Shown: positions 1-9,160, counted from the first letter of the stretch. The stretch: 64,000 bases of DNA from Flammeovirgaceae bacterium UBA2338 (GCA_002344795.1 DDUM01000031.1:1-64000); one strand, 5' to 3'. Numbers and translations: made by a program. The notes: generated from the sequence alone by a model not told the origin.

Positions 1-777
1 GCATTTTGTTATTTACTTACACCGCCCACTTCTGTACTCTCCTCTGATTCCCGCAAAAGGCTTTCGGCCCTTGAAGAGTTTTCAGATTTGGGTGATGGTT
101 TTAAAGTAGCCATGCGCGATCTGGACATCCGTGGCGCGGGTAATTTATTAGGAGCAGAACAAACCGGTTTTATCAATGACCTTGGTTTTGATACTTATCA
201 CAAAATTCTGGATGATGCCATTCAGGAATTAAAAGAAACAGAGTTCAAAGAATTGTTTTCGGAAGAGTTGGCCGAGAAAGTAAAAATTCTTGTTCAGGAT
301 TGTGTTATAGAAACGGATCTTGAAATTTTAATTCCTGATAATTACGTAAGTAACACCAGCGAACGCATCCAGTTGTATGCCAGTCTTGATAATATTAAAG
401 ATGAGAAGGCACTTGTAAAATTCCGAGAGTCCATAAAAGACAGATTTGGTTCTATTCCTGAATCAGTAGGACAACTAATTAATACCGTACAATTGCGTTG
501 GATAGGAGAGCAACTTGGATTTGAAAAAGTAAACCTGAAGAACGGAAAACTAAAAGCCTATTTTATTACAGGCAAAGAAGAGTATTTCAAGTCAGATGTC
601 TTTGGAAAGATTTTATCATTTGCCCAGTCCCACCCCAGAAGATGCCGTCTTAAAGATGTATCAGGCAAGTTAATTCTTACCCTGGAAGACATTGATTCTG
701 TAGACAGCGCACTGGAGATACTGGAGCCCCTGACCGATCAGAAATTCAAATTGGCCAAAGAAACGGTCTCTGCATAG
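1..777 (+). CDS. mfd: Transcription-repair coupling factor Mfd, C-terminal part (partial)
   Basis: The frame is open from base 1, so the gene starts outside the window and only about the last 258 residues are present. The first residues (LLTPPT, then KRLSALEEF, GDGFKVAMRDLDIRGAGNLLG) match the end of the superfamily 2 helicase motor of Mfd, including the TRG-type motif that couples ATP hydrolysis to DNA translocation. The remainder is the C-terminal D7 domain, which in characterised Mfd masks UvrA binding. Mfd removes RNA polymerase stalled at DNA lesions and recruits UvrA. The last 40 bases overlap the end of the opposing small gene. The helicase core cannot be checked here. Confidence 0.95.
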   Translation, partial: AFCYLLTPPTSVLSSDSRKRLSALEEFSDLGDGFKVAMRDLDIRGAGNLLGAEQTGFINDLGFDTYHKILDDAIQELKETEFKELFSEELAEKVKILVQDCVIETDLEILIPDNYVSNTSERIQLYASLDNIKDEKALVKFRESIKDRFGSIPESVGQLINTVQLRWIGEQLGFEKVNLKNGKLKAYFITGKEEYFKSDVFGKILSFAQSHPRRCRLKDVSGKLILTLEDIDSVDSALEILEPLTDQKFKLAKETVSA

Positions 778-995
778 GGAGCCAGCATTCTTATATCATC
801 AAATGCATTGATGGCCTGAATTTTTCTATGGAGAGAAGAATACAAAACCTCTATAAAAAAGGATCCTGTGTGGTATAAGTAGCCTTTCCCATTCGGGAAT
901 TCCCTGTGCATGATATAGTTTGAATATATCGTTACTATATCGCATTTTTTATCAAAAGAATAGTCCTTAAAATCAGTAAGGGATAAAAGTTTCAT
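738..995 (-). CDS. Conserved small protein of unknown function (85 aa)
   Basis: A compact soluble 85-residue protein without signal peptide or membrane segment. It contains aromatic-rich stretches (YLYHTGSFFIEVLYS, INAFDD) that I associate from memory with short uncharacterised Bacteroidota proteins; I know no function. It converges with mfd and its stop lies 40 bases inside the mfd coding region, so tail-to-tail overlap is assumed. The start at 995 is the only good ATG. The regular amphipathic beta pattern argues for a real gene, but it is short and partly overlapping, so confidence is moderate. Confidence 0.6.
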   Translation of the reverse strand: MKLLSLTDFKDYSFDKKCDIVTIYSNYIMHREFPNGKGYLYHTGSFFIEVLYSSLHRKIQAINAFDDIRMLAPYAETVSLANLNF

Positions 996-1281
996 GTCCG
1001 TTGTTTAAAGTCTTACAATAACTATTAAGGCCAAATGAGTGCCAAAGAAAAAATCATTGAATCAAGGCTGATTTCGGCCATTTTTATGGAAAAAAGAACC
1101 AATCAGGGATTGGTTGTCCCAAAGCGAGAAATATCATAAGGGCAATAAGCAAGGTTCTCCTTCCGTTGTTAGTCAACAAAAAGATGGATTCACTTAATGC
1201 TGGGATTTATCAATAAAATCCTTTCTCTTTGGAAAACATCTAATTATCTACATATATTAGCGTCTGTTTTGACTTATTTAT

Positions 1282-2508
1282 ATGAATAAAATGAAGTACT
1301 ACAAGGGTCTACTTTTTTTAGTTGGCGGCTCCCTCATTATTTCATCATGCTCACTTTTAGGAGGTGGGGGTGGAAAACCCAGTGCAACTAACCCTGGGCA
1401 AATGAGTACTGCCACGGGCTTGGCCTATAATGATGAAGATGCAGGAGGTTTTGAGGTGACGGCTTTTGAAGGCCAGCCTGATGCTCCTAACACTGTTTTC
1501 ATTGAAGGCGGTCGCACCATCATGGGATCTTTCGAGGAGGATGTAATGTCCTACCGCGATAATATCGAAAGAACCGTTTCTGTTGCTTCTTTCTATATGG
1601 ATGAAACAGAAATTGCCAATATCCACTGGCTCGAGTACTTGCACTATCTCGCAAAAGACTCAACGCAAGAAGTTTATTCTGCGGCATTACCTGACACAAC
1701 CGTTTGGGTGGGTAAACTTGCTTTCAACGATCCTTATGTGGATCACTATTTGAGATATCCTGGTTTCCGTTACTTCCCTGTTGTGGGTGTGAGCTGGAGC
1801 CAAGCTAATAATTATGCTGTATGGAGAACACGCGCTGTAAACGTACAGTTGGCAGAACAGTCTGGTGATGAGTATGCTGAAACAGACGGTCGTATTCCTT
1901 TAGAGTCTGGTATTGTAATTCCTGCTTATCGTCTTCCTACTGAAGCGGAGTGGGAGTATGCAGCACAGGCACTTATCGGAACACAATGGCTGGAGGAAAT
2001 GCAAACCCATCAACGTATCTATCCTTGGGATGGTCACGCATTGCGTAATCCTTACGGAAAGCAAATGGGATTTTTCCTGGCCAACTTTAAGCGTGGCCGT
2101 GGTGACTATGCCGGTATCGCAGGTCGTCTAAACGATGGTGCATTAATCACTTCTTACATATATGAGTTCCCTCCTAACGATTATGGCTTGTACAACATGG
2201 CCGGTAATGTGAGCGAGTGGGTAATGGACGTTTATCGCCCGATGTCTTATCAGGACGTTGATGACCTTAACCCAATCCGTAGAGATGGTTTTTTGGATGA
2301 CGTAAGAGGTTACAATAGCAATAGCGAACAAAACCCTCAGGGCTTTACATCATTGATTACTGATAAAGCCCGCGTTTATAAGGGTGGTTCATGGAAAGAT
2401 GTCGCTTATTGGATGTCTCCAGGTACCAGAAGATACCTGGATCAGGATTCTGCCACAGCAACTATCGGATTCCGTTGTGCCATGATTCGCGCAGGTTCAA
2501 ACTACTAA
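1282..2508 (+). CDS. gldJ: Gliding motility lipoprotein GldJ (FGE-sulfatase / SUMF1 fold)
   Basis: 408 residues. The N-terminus is a lipoprotein signal peptide ending in ISSC, with Cys23 as the lipidated residue, followed by a glycine-rich linker. The rest is one formylglycine-generating-enzyme-like domain: it opens with a GG..MGS motif near residue 75, has FYMDETEIAN, the PVVGVSWSQA segment, RLPTEAEWEYAA, NMAGNVSEWV and the closing KGGSWKD...RRYLD...GFRCA. In Flavobacterium GldJ is an outer-membrane-associated lipoprotein needed for gliding and for the type IX secretion machinery; it is structural, not a known sulfatase activator. It stands alone here, with a strong terminator downstream and a 286-base gap upstream in which I see no gene. 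GldK is the close paralogue and the main alternative; the DETE..N pattern and length fit GldJ better. Confidence 0.85.
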   Translation: MNKMKYYKGLLFLVGGSLIISSCSLLGGGGGKPSATNPGQMSTATGLAYNDEDAGGFEVTAFEGQPDAPNTVFIEGGRTIMGSFEEDVMSYRDNIERTVSVASFYMDETEIANIHWLEYLHYLAKDSTQEVYSAALPDTTVWVGKLAFNDPYVDHYLRYPGFRYFPVVGVSWSQANNYAVWRTRAVNVQLAEQSGDEYAETDGRIPLESGIVIPAYRLPTEAEWEYAAQALIGTQWLEEMQTHQRIYPWDGHALRNPYGKQMGFFLANFKRGRGDYAGIAGRLNDGALITSYIYEFPPNDYGLYNMAGNVSEWVMDVYRPMSYQDVDDLNPIRRDGFLDDVRGYNSNSEQNPQGFTSLITDKARVYKGGSWKDVAYWMSPGTRRYLDQDSATATIGFRCAMIRAGSNY

Positions 2509-2534
2509 TTAAGAATCAAAAAATTTTATAGAGA

Positions 2535-2564
2535 CCCTGATGGTAATACCGTCAGGGTTTTTTT
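2535..2564 (+). terminator. Rho-independent terminator after gldJ
   Basis: Inverted arms CCCTGATGGT and ACCGTCAGGG around a three-base loop, with one mismatched position, followed directly by a run of seven T. It lies 27 bases after the gldJ stop on the same strand. Confidence 0.85.
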
Positions 2565-2704
2565 GTGCACTTTCTTTAACATTAACCCAAGATACTCATC
2601 CAAATACATCTTTGTGTTGTCCTCTATTCTGAAATACAAAGAGGAGCATGATCATTTAAAAACAAATTGGTAGAATAAATACGCATAGGTTGATAAGTTG
2701 ACTA

Positions 2705-3130
2705 CTATATCTTCTTCTTCCTTTTTGTAACAACGACTTCAATATATTGATCGTATTTGAAACTCTTCAGTTGGAATTCATATTCTTCCCAACTTAAGGA
2801 GTCGTATTCTTCAAGGTTAGGTTTTCCATCGGTTCCATGTACAGAAAGTAATAACACTTCATCAACATTATTCTTAGAGAGATTTAGATATGCGGTGGCT
2901 TTTGTTGAGCCTCCCGTAAGAGACCGTTTATGTGAAAAAGATGTCAACTTGATGGATAAGCTGTCCTCAAAATAATCTTTTTCGTTAATAATTAGTTTTA
3001 TTATTTCACCATATTTCAAATTTGAGCTTGTCATCATTTGTTCATTAGGAATGGTTTGTGAAAAGCCCACAAAATTTGTAAAAAGAAATGCAAAAGATAA
3101 AATACTCGCTTTTAACGTAGATACTTTCAT
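2705..3130 (-). CDS. Secreted protein of unknown function (141 aa)
   Basis: The N-terminus is a clear Sec signal peptide (about residues 1-24: charged start, hydrophobic core SILSFAFLFTNF, cleavage after VGFS before QT). The mature part of about 117 residues is mixed alpha/beta with a lysine-rich end (VVTKRKKKI) and no cysteine, metal or catalytic motif that I recognise. It is transcribed alone on the minus strand, separated from comF by a 169-base gap with a nested palindrome. No function can be assigned; export to the periplasm or surface is inferred. Confidence 0.65.
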   Translation of the reverse strand: MKVSTLKASILSFAFLFTNFVGFSQTIPNEQMMTSSNLKYGEIIKLIINEKDYFEDSLSIKLTSFSHKRSLTGGSTKATAYLNLSKNNVDEVLLLSVHGTDGKPNLEEYDSLSWEEYEFQLKSFKYDQYIEVVVTKRKKKI

Positions 3131-3174
3131 TGATTTTTTACGCTGATTTACTAGAAAACACTCATTTTCTTATG

Positions 3175-3237
3175 GTTATCCTGGAATATATATTTAGTGG
3201 CTCTCAAGCCTTATGCGCTGTCTTGAGTCAGGATAAC
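3175..3237. repeat. Nested palindrome (63 bp)
   Basis: Perfect 9-bp inverted repeat GTTATCCTG (3175-3183) and CAGGATAAC (3229-3237) encloses a second inverted pair CTCAAG (3203-3208) and CTTGAG (3222-3227). It lies between two minus-strand genes, downstream of comF. It could be a transcript-end structure or a small repeat; there is no T-run on either strand. Confidence 0.45.
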
Positions 3238-3299
3238 TTACTAATTTACTGTCTATTATAGCATTCTAATCAAAGCCTCAATCTTAAATTTTCAATTCA

Positions 3300-3983
3300 C
3301 TATTGGGCCTCCGCTATACAGGCAACACTCAGTTGTGCACATCCATTATTCACCAAATGCATCCCGCACGCTTCAAGGGTAGCTCCGGTAGTAATTACGT
3401 CATCCACCAAAAGAATCCTCTTCCCTGCAATTTGATCCGACTGGGCAATCGCAAAGACATCCTTCACATTCTCCCACCGCTCCACCTTTGATTTATTAGT
3501 TTGCGTTTTGGTTTTCGTCTTTCGCACCGATATGCTTTCGTCCCACGGAATGTTGAGCACATAACCCAGGCCTTCCGCAAACTTTGCACTTTGGTTATAC
3601 CCTCTTTTTCTTATTCGAGAGGGATGCAGAGGCACAGGAATGATGAGGTCAAAAGTTGTTGCCAAACCTTTTTGTATTAACTCATGACCAAACACCTTTC
3701 CCAACTTCACACCTATCTCCGGATGGTGTTTATACTTCAGTTGGTGAAGCATCTTCTGCACAACACCACTTTTTTTAAGTTTTAAAAATGCTATCCCATA
3801 TAAGATAGGAAGCCGGCCAGCCAGGCGATCCTTAACTGGGTTATCTTCAATATCATAATTGGTTTTAGGGAGGAGGACAATACATCGTGTGCAAAGGGTT
3901 TCTTCACCAGCCACCAAAGAATTGGAACAGGCGAGGCAGTATCGGGGGAAGAACAGCGAGACGAAATCCTTTAATAAGTCCAT
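3300..3983 (-). CDS. comF: ComF family phosphoribosyltransferase-like protein
   Basis: 227 residues, the usual ComF length. The N-terminus has a four-cysteine zinc site (C16, C19, C31, C34). The C-terminal half is a type I phosphoribosyltransferase fold with the PRPP-binding loop ILLVDDVITTGAT at about 190-202, and the family motif PVPLHPSRIRKRGYNQS at about 116-132. In naturally competent bacteria ComF supports single-stranded DNA uptake; in most Bacteroidota its role is untested. It is transcribed divergently from the carboxymuconolactone decarboxylase-like gene with only about 64 bases between starts. Confidence 0.88.
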   Translation of the reverse strand: MDLLKDFVSLFFPRYCLACSNSLVAGEETLCTRCIVLLPKTNYDIEDNPVKDRLAGRLPILYGIAFLKLKKSGVVQKMLHQLKYKHHPEIGVKLGKVFGHELIQKGLATTFDLIIPVPLHPSRIRKRGYNQSAKFAEGLGYVLNIPWDESISVRKTKTKTQTNKSKVERWENVKDVFAIAQSDQIAGKRILLVDDVITTGATLEACGMHLVNNGCAQLSVACIAEAQ

Positions 3984-3997
3984 CGCAAACTATCCAT

Positions 3998-4027
3998 TTG
4001 TTTTGATGATGAATGACATCATATTTG
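3998..4027 (+). promoter_or_regulatory. Possible Bacteroidota-type promoter for the CMD-family gene
   Basis: TTG at 3998-4000 and CATATTTG at 4020-4027 with 19 bases between them approximate the Bacteroidota sigma-ABfr pattern (TTG and TAnnTTTG; one mismatch). The predicted transcript would begin about 15 bases before the ATG at 4048. Confidence 0.35.
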
Positions 4028-4047
4028 CATCATTAACTTTTACGCCA

Positions 4048-4389
4048 ATGAGTCAGGTAAAGCAATTTAATGAATATCGGAGCAAGATGAATGAAAAGAT
4101 TCTCGCCTCCGACAGCCTAATTATAAAACGAATATTCAACTTGGATACCAACGCTTACGCGGAAGGAGCCTTGGATGTAAAATCCAAAGAATTAATCGGC
4201 CTCACCTGCTCGCTGGTGCTGCGTTGTGATGATTGCGTGAAATATCACCTCGAAAAATGTAAAGAAATCGGGTTTACTACAGCTGAAGTGAACGAAGCCA
4301 TGGGCGTAGCCACACTGGTAGGAGGAACCATTGTAATTCCTCATTTAAGAAGAGCTTACGAATACTGGGAAGAGTTGCAAAATGTATAA
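4048..4389 (+). CDS. Carboxymuconolactone decarboxylase (AhpD-like) family protein
   Basis: 113 residues from the ATG at 4048; the open frame extends further upstream into comF, but this start gives the usual family length and follows a promoter-like sequence. It carries the AhpD-type redox motif C60-x-x-C63 with His67 (RCDDCVKYHLEKC), in the middle of an all-helical CMD domain. Family members act as small peroxidase/disulfide-relay proteins or as decarboxylases; the CxxC argues for the redox type. The stop overlaps the start of the next gene by 8 bases, suggesting translational coupling. Confidence 0.82.
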   Translation: MSQVKQFNEYRSKMNEKILASDSLIIKRIFNLDTNAYAEGALDVKSKELIGLTCSLVLRCDDCVKYHLEKCKEIGFTTAEVNEAMGVATLVGGTIVIPHLRRAYEYWEELQNV

Positions 4390-4756
4390 AAGAGACCTTG
4401 AACTGGATAGAAAGTGGGCATGGTTGCTGACAGAACTGGACAACAAACTTGGTAAAAAGCCAAAAGACCTGAATGGAGTACTTTTTTTGATCGGTGTTCA
4501 AGAGCTGGGACGGGGTCATGTCCATTTCTCTAAAGAAGAAAAGCAGGACCTTATGCACATCGCTATTTGTAAAGTTTTAAGCCTTTCGGGGTATTATGAA
4601 TTGGAAGGAATTGATAAAGAAGGCTGGCCACATTGGAACCTTGTTAAAAAATTGCCTCACTTTGATTTACTAGAACAAGAAAAGTTGTTGAGGATCCATG
4701 TGATTGAATACTTCGAAATAGAATATGGCTGGACCCCAAACTTTGAGCAGATATAG
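4382..4756 (+). CDS. Conserved protein of unknown function (124 aa)
   Basis: A soluble 124-residue protein beginning MYKRDLELDRKWAWLL, rich in Trp, Leu, Glu and Lys and probably helical. There is no signal peptide, membrane segment or recognised motif. It starts inside the end of the AhpD-like gene (8-base overlap), so the two are very likely cotranscribed and coupled, hinting at a shared redox-related task. I recall similar proteins as uncharacterised in Bacteroidota; the function is unknown. Confidence 0.7.
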   Translation: MYKRDLELDRKWAWLLTELDNKLGKKPKDLNGVLFLIGVQELGRGHVHFSKEEKQDLMHIAICKVLSLSGYYELEGIDKEGWPHWNLVKKLPHFDLLEQEKLLRIHVIEYFEIEYGWTPNFEQI

Positions 4757-4884
4757 CCCAAGCTGGAGGATGCATCCGCCCATTTAACTGATGGATGGTT
4801 TTGAATTCGGAATACTCCCTTCTTATCTTAGTAAATTCTAAACTATCTGGACTTGCTATTCGTTTCCACGGTTAAGGCGATTGT

Positions 4885-7800
4885 ATGAGAGAAGGTATAA
4901 AAGTGATCGACAGCAGATTAAACTCCTTTAGGAAAAGGTACTACCTCAATCTTTTTATCAAGGGCACTATCCTCACTGTTTCTCTTGTTTTGCTTTACTT
5001 CCTTATCGTAAGTCTCATTGAATACAATCTTTGGCTAAGTGGTTGGGCGCGGTTTACCATTCTGCTCTCATTTTTCGCGCTGGTTGGTTTTTGTATTTAT
5101 TGGTTTTTAAAAGAGCCCCTCTCGTGGTGGATTTACCATAAAGGGTTAGGGAAGGAAGAAAGTGCACAAATGATTGGCGCTCATTTCCCCACTATTAAAG
5201 ATCGGTTGCTCAACGTAATCCAGCTTTCAGCAAACCAACAGGAAAGCGCATTATTGGATGCCGGCATCCTGCAGAAGTCGAAACAATTTGATAACGTAAC
5301 TTTTGAAAGTGCCATTGATTTAGGTGCCAACAAGAAGTACCTGAAATATCTTTTGATCCCATTCGGTATCATGCTTGTGCTCTTCTTTATCAACAATGGG
5401 ATTTTTACTCAAAGTACACAACGGATCGTTCAGTTCAATAGAGAGTTTTCCCCACAAGCACCATTTACCTTTATGGTGGAAAACCAAAACCTGAATGCTT
5501 TTATCAACGAAGATTTTACATTAAACCTAAAACTCGAAGGCCAGGCTTTACCACAAGCTGTCTATATTCAATCCGGAAATCAGCGATTCAAAATGGAGTC
5601 TCTTTCGAGCTCCTCTTTCACCTACACCTTCGAAAAGCTTCAAAACGAAATTCCTTTCCAATTTGAAGCGTCAGGCTTTTATTCTGATGGATACACCATC
5701 CACATGATCAACCGACCAGAGCTTACACAGCTCAAAGTAACACTTACTTACCCCCGCTACCTTTTAAAACAAAGCGAAGTATTGATGAACACAGGGAACC
5801 TGGAAATTCCTGAGGGCACAAATGTTACCTGGCAGATAGGAGCAGCAAACACTGCCCATGCGGCTATTGGTTTTACTTCTTCTGGTGAAGAAAATCCAAT
5901 GCAACTCGTTGATAATCAGTCATTTAAATACAATCAAAATTTTAACAATTCTGAGGGTTATTGGATCTCTTTGGAGAATGATCATTCAAAAAATAAGGAT
6001 CAGATCTCCTATTCCATAAATGTTACTAAGGATCAGCACCCACAAATTGTAGTGGACCACCTTCGCGATTCTATTCTTTACAAAACCATTTTGCTTGGGG
6101 GCACCATCTCTGATGACTACGGGATTAGTGCCCTGGCATTGAACTATCAAAAAGTAACAAAAGATGCAGCAGGTGCCAATAAAGTCATTTCAATTCCAGT
6201 TCATAAAAACCAGCTCAAGCAAAACTTCTTTCATCAATGGGTACTCGACTCACTGCAACTCCAACCCGGAGAGCGCATTAATTATTATCTGGAAGTGTGG
6301 GACAACGATGGAATAAATGGTCGTAAGTCCACTCGCTCTTCTTCTTATGTGTTCGCTCTTCCAAGCGAACAGGAAATGAAAGCAGACATCAGCAGGTCGC
6401 AGGAAAACACTGAAAGTAAAATTGACGAAAGCCTTAAAAAAGCAAAAGACCTTAAAAAAGCAATTGATGAGGCGCAGGAGAAATTAAGAGGGAAGAAGTC
6501 TTTGGAGTGGCAGGATCAAAAAATGCTGGAAGACCTCATCAAGAAAAAACAAAGCCTGGATCAGTTAATTGATGATCTGCAAAAGCAAAACGAAATGCTG
6601 AATGAAAAAAAAGAAGGGCTTTCGGAGATGGATGAGAAAATGAAGGAGAGGTCTGAACAATTGCAAAAATTGATGAACGAACTCCTTGATGAGGAAACCA
6701 AAAAGCTTTTTGAGGAACTGGAAAAATTAATGCGCGAAAATTCTGACGTTTCTGAGATTCAAAAACAGTTGGACAAAATGGATCGCAAAGAAATAAACCT
6801 TGAAAAGGAGTTGGAGCGTACCCTGGAGTTGTTCAAACAGATGCAGTACGATTACAAATTAGACCAGGCCATTCAGGAAATAAAAACTCAAACCAAAAAG
6901 CAGGAAGAATTGCTGGAGAAAACGAAAGAAGCCGCTGGCGAAAAAACAGAGAACAACAAAGGGGATGAGTCTGACAATAAGGACTCAAAATCTGGCGAAG
7001 AGAATAAAAACGGTGATAAAAGTGAAGAATCGTCCAATTCACCTAAAGACAATGAAAGTTTAGCCAAGGAGCAGCAAGAATTATCAAAAGAATTTGAGCA
7101 ATTTGAGAAAACCCTGGAAGACCTTAGTAAGATAGGAGAGGAAATTAAAAAACAAGTCGACACCCCGTCAGAGGAAGAAAGGAGCGATGTAAAGAACGCC
7201 CAACAGGAAAGTAAGGAATCACTGGAGCAAGGAGAGCCTAAAAAAGCAACAGAACAACAAAAGAAAGCGGCTGAAAAAATGAAGCAGATGCAGGAGCAAA
7301 TGGAGGGGATGCAGAATAGCATGACAATGGAAATTGATATGGAGAACCTCGAATCCCTGCGACAGATACTTCATGGGTTAATTAAATTGTCTTATGATCA
7401 GGAGTCGCTGATGAAGGATTTTGTTTCGGTTCAGCAAACAGACCCCAAATATGTGAAGCTGAGTCAACAGCAATTAAAGATTAAAGATGACTCTAAAGTG
7501 CTGGAAGACAGCCTTTTAGCCTTAGCCAAACGCGATCCTTTCATGGGCTCTATCGTCACCAGAGAGGTGGGCGAGCTGAACGATCACGTTGATAAGGCGG
7601 TGGAAAACATTAAAGAAAGAAGAAAAGGCAATGCCGGATCCGAGATGCAACTATCAATGACCAGCATCAATAACCTGGCGCTTATGCTCAATGACCACTT
7701 TGATATGATGATGGACATGATGGCCAATGCCATGCCTTCGAAAGGAAAGGGGAAAGCAAAAGGAAAGCAGAGCCTTGGAGAACTTCAGCAACAACTCAAT

Positions 7801-8271
7801 GACAAAATTGAGCAATTGAAGAACAGTGGCAAGTCGGGCCGTCAGCTTTCTGAAGAGTTGGCTAAAATGGCCGCGGAGCAAGAAAGAATTAGAAGGGCGC
7901 TTCAGGAAATGCAGGAGAAACTGGAGCAACAGGGAGGAAAAGCTCCGGGAGGTGATATACCCGGAAAAATGGAACAAACTGAAATGGACCTTGTGAACAA
8001 GCGCCTCACTGAGCAAACCATCAGAAGACAAAAAGATATACTCACCCGTTTATTGGAAACAGAGAAATCAATGCGCGAACAAAATATGGATGAAGAGCGC
8101 AAGGGAGAGACCGCCAAAGAGTACCAAAAGCAAATACCAAAAGCATTTGAAGAGTATTTAAGATTAAAGGAAAAAGAAGTAGAATTGTTGAAAACGGTAC
8201 CCCCTAAGCTTTATCCTTACTACAAAAAGGAGGTGAATGAGTATTTTAAGCGGATTGAAAACTTTCAATAG
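4885..8271 (+). CDS. DUF4175-type large membrane protein with long coiled coil
   Basis: 1128 residues. Three hydrophobic segments lie near residues 24-46, 53-75 and 152-172. They are followed by a beta-rich region of about 300 residues and then, from about residue 500 to the end, an extremely Gln/Glu/Lys-rich coiled-coil region with low-complexity SGEENKNGDKSEES-like patches around 690-720. This matches the architecture of the DUF4175 family found across Bacteroidota, whose function is not established; an envelope-spanning structural role is only inference. It is followed at 44 bases by an anti-sigma-type ATPase gene and then ybeY and mnmG, all on the same strand. Confidence 0.8.
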   Translation: MREGIKVIDSRLNSFRKRYYLNLFIKGTILTVSLVLLYFLIVSLIEYNLWLSGWARFTILLSFFALVGFCIYWFLKEPLSWWIYHKGLGKEESAQMIGAHFPTIKDRLLNVIQLSANQQESALLDAGILQKSKQFDNVTFESAIDLGANKKYLKYLLIPFGIMLVLFFINNGIFTQSTQRIVQFNREFSPQAPFTFMVENQNLNAFINEDFTLNLKLEGQALPQAVYIQSGNQRFKMESLSSSSFTYTFEKLQNEIPFQFEASGFYSDGYTIHMINRPELTQLKVTLTYPRYLLKQSEVLMNTGNLEIPEGTNVTWQIGAANTAHAAIGFTSSGEENPMQLVDNQSFKYNQNFNNSEGYWISLENDHSKNKDQISYSINVTKDQHPQIVVDHLRDSILYKTILLGGTISDDYGISALALNYQKVTKDAAGANKVISIPVHKNQLKQNFFHQWVLDSLQLQPGERINYYLEVWDNDGINGRKSTRSSSYVFALPSEQEMKADISRSQENTESKIDESLKKAKDLKKAIDEAQEKLRGKKSLEWQDQKMLEDLIKKKQSLDQLIDDLQKQNEMLNEKKEGLSEMDEKMKERSEQLQKLMNELLDEETKKLFEELEKLMRENSDVSEIQKQLDKMDRKEINLEKELERTLELFKQMQYDYKLDQAIQEIKTQTKKQEELLEKTKEAAGEKTENNKGDESDNKDSKSGEENKNGDKSEESSNSPKDNESLAKEQQELSKEFEQFEKTLEDLSKIGEEIKKQVDTPSEEERSDVKNAQQESKESLEQGEPKKATEQQKKAAEKMKQMQEQMEGMQNSMTMEIDMENLESLRQILHGLIKLSYDQESLMKDFVSVQQTDPKYVKLSQQQLKIKDDSKVLEDSLLALAKRDPFMGSIVTREVGELNDHVDKAVENIKERRKGNAGSEMQLSMTSINNLALMLNDHFDMMMDMMANAMPSKGKGKAKGKQSLGELQQQLNDKIEQLKNSGKSGRQLSEELAKMAAEQERIRRALQEMQEKLEQQGGKAPGGDIPGKMEQTEMDLVNKRLTEQTIRRQKDILTRLLETEKSMREQNMDEERKGETAKEYQKQIPKAFEEYLRLKEKEVELLKTVPPKLYPYYKKEVNEYFKRIENFQ

Positions 8272-8315
8272 GTTCGCTTAAAGGTACTGGAGACTTTAAA
8301 CTGGCTATTTATCTG

Positions 8316-8720
8316 ATGAACAACTTTCGTATTGAAATCCCTTCCCTTTCTGAGAACATAAGGATGATTGAGAGCTTTATCGACAATGCGAAAGAGAAAT
8401 TTAGCCTAAATGATGACATCTATGGCAATATTATGATTGCTGTGACCGAGGCCGTGAACAATGCCATCAAGCATGGTAATAATAATAATTCTGGCAAAAA
8501 CGTAACTCTTGCGCTTTCACTCGAGGATGGCCTGATAAAGTTTAAGGTAGAAGATGAGGGAAAGGGTTTTGACTATCATAACCTTCCTGATCCAACAGCT
8601 CCCGAAAACATTGAAAAACCGGGGGGTAGGGGCATCTTCTTGATGAAACACCTATCGGATGAGGTTGATTTTAAAGAAAACGGAAAAATAGTAGAACTTA
8701 GCTTTTACATTGATAATTAA
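8316..8720 (+). CDS. RsbW-like ATP-binding protein (anti-sigma factor / HATPase)
   Basis: 134 residues forming a single GHKL ATPase domain. The N box is EAVNNAIKHGN (about 45-55), the G1 box DEGKGFD (about 87-93) and the G2 box GGRGIFLMKHL. This composition is that of the RsbW/SpoIIAB family, serine kinases that sequester sigma factors or phosphorylate STAS antagonists. No STAS or PP2C partner gene is visible nearby, so the target is unknown. Its stop shares one base with the ybeY start, indicating tight coupling. Confidence 0.85.
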   Translation: MNNFRIEIPSLSENIRMIESFIDNAKEKFSLNDDIYGNIMIAVTEAVNNAIKHGNNNNSGKNVTLALSLEDGLIKFKVEDEGKGFDYHNLPDPTAPENIEKPGGRGIFLMKHLSDEVDFKENGKIVELSFYIDN

Positions 8721-9139
8721 TGGCAATACGGTTCTTCTCAGAAGAAATCCCATTCAAGCTAGCCCACCCCAGAAAAACCAGTGCCTGGATCAAACAAGCC
8801 ATTACGAAAGAGAATGGGCAACTCGATGAGTTAAACTACATTTTTTGCTCAGATCAATACTTGCTTTCCATCAATCAACAATACCTCAACCACAACACCC
8901 TCACAGATATTATCACCTTTGGCCATTCTGAGAAAGGAGCGCCTATTTCAGGAGATATCTACATCAGTATAGAGCGGGTAGAAGAAAACTCAAAGTATTT
9001 CAAGATTTCTTTTGAAGAAGAGCTTCACCGGGTAATTATCCATGGGGTATTGCACTTGTTGGGCTATAAGGACAAAAAATCCAGTGATAAGGCCCTTATG
9101 CGCAAAAAAGAAGAAGCTTACCTATCTTTGCGCAAATAA
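8720..9139 (+). CDS. ybeY: Endoribonuclease YbeY (rRNA maturation)
   Basis: 139 residues, the normal length. The TDIITFGHS segment corresponds to the family TDVLSF motif, and the metal-binding segment is HGVLHLLGYKDK. Compared with the canonical three-histidine site, H108 and H112 are present but the position of the third ligand is Asp118. I recall this substitution as usual in Bacteroidota, but have not checked it. YbeY processes the 3' end of 16S rRNA and takes part in ribosome quality control. It overlaps the upstream ATPase gene by one base; the downstream gap to mnmG holds two parS-like sites. Confidence 0.92.
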   Translation: MAIRFFSEEIPFKLAHPRKTSAWIKQAITKENGQLDELNYIFCSDQYLLSINQQYLNHNTLTDIITFGHSEKGAPISGDIYISIERVEENSKYFKISFEEELHRVIIHGVLHLLGYKDKKSSDKALMRKKEEAYLSLRK

Positions 9140-9144
9140 AAACT

Positions 9145-9160
9145 TGTTCCACGTGGAACA
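9145..9160. other. parS-like site 1 (perfect 16-bp palindrome)
   Basis: TGTTCCACGTGGAACA is a perfect palindrome and differs in one base from the chromosomal ParB-binding consensus TGTTNCACGTGAAACA. It lies between ybeY and mnmG, 29 bases before a second such site. It could alternatively be an operator for mnmG. Confidence 0.7.

Noticed and set aside
6888..7322. 144-codon minus-strand frame rich in Ser and Leu inside the DUF4175 gene
   Set aside because: It is the antisense shadow of Gln/Glu/Lys-rich coiled-coil codons; no independent start or family.
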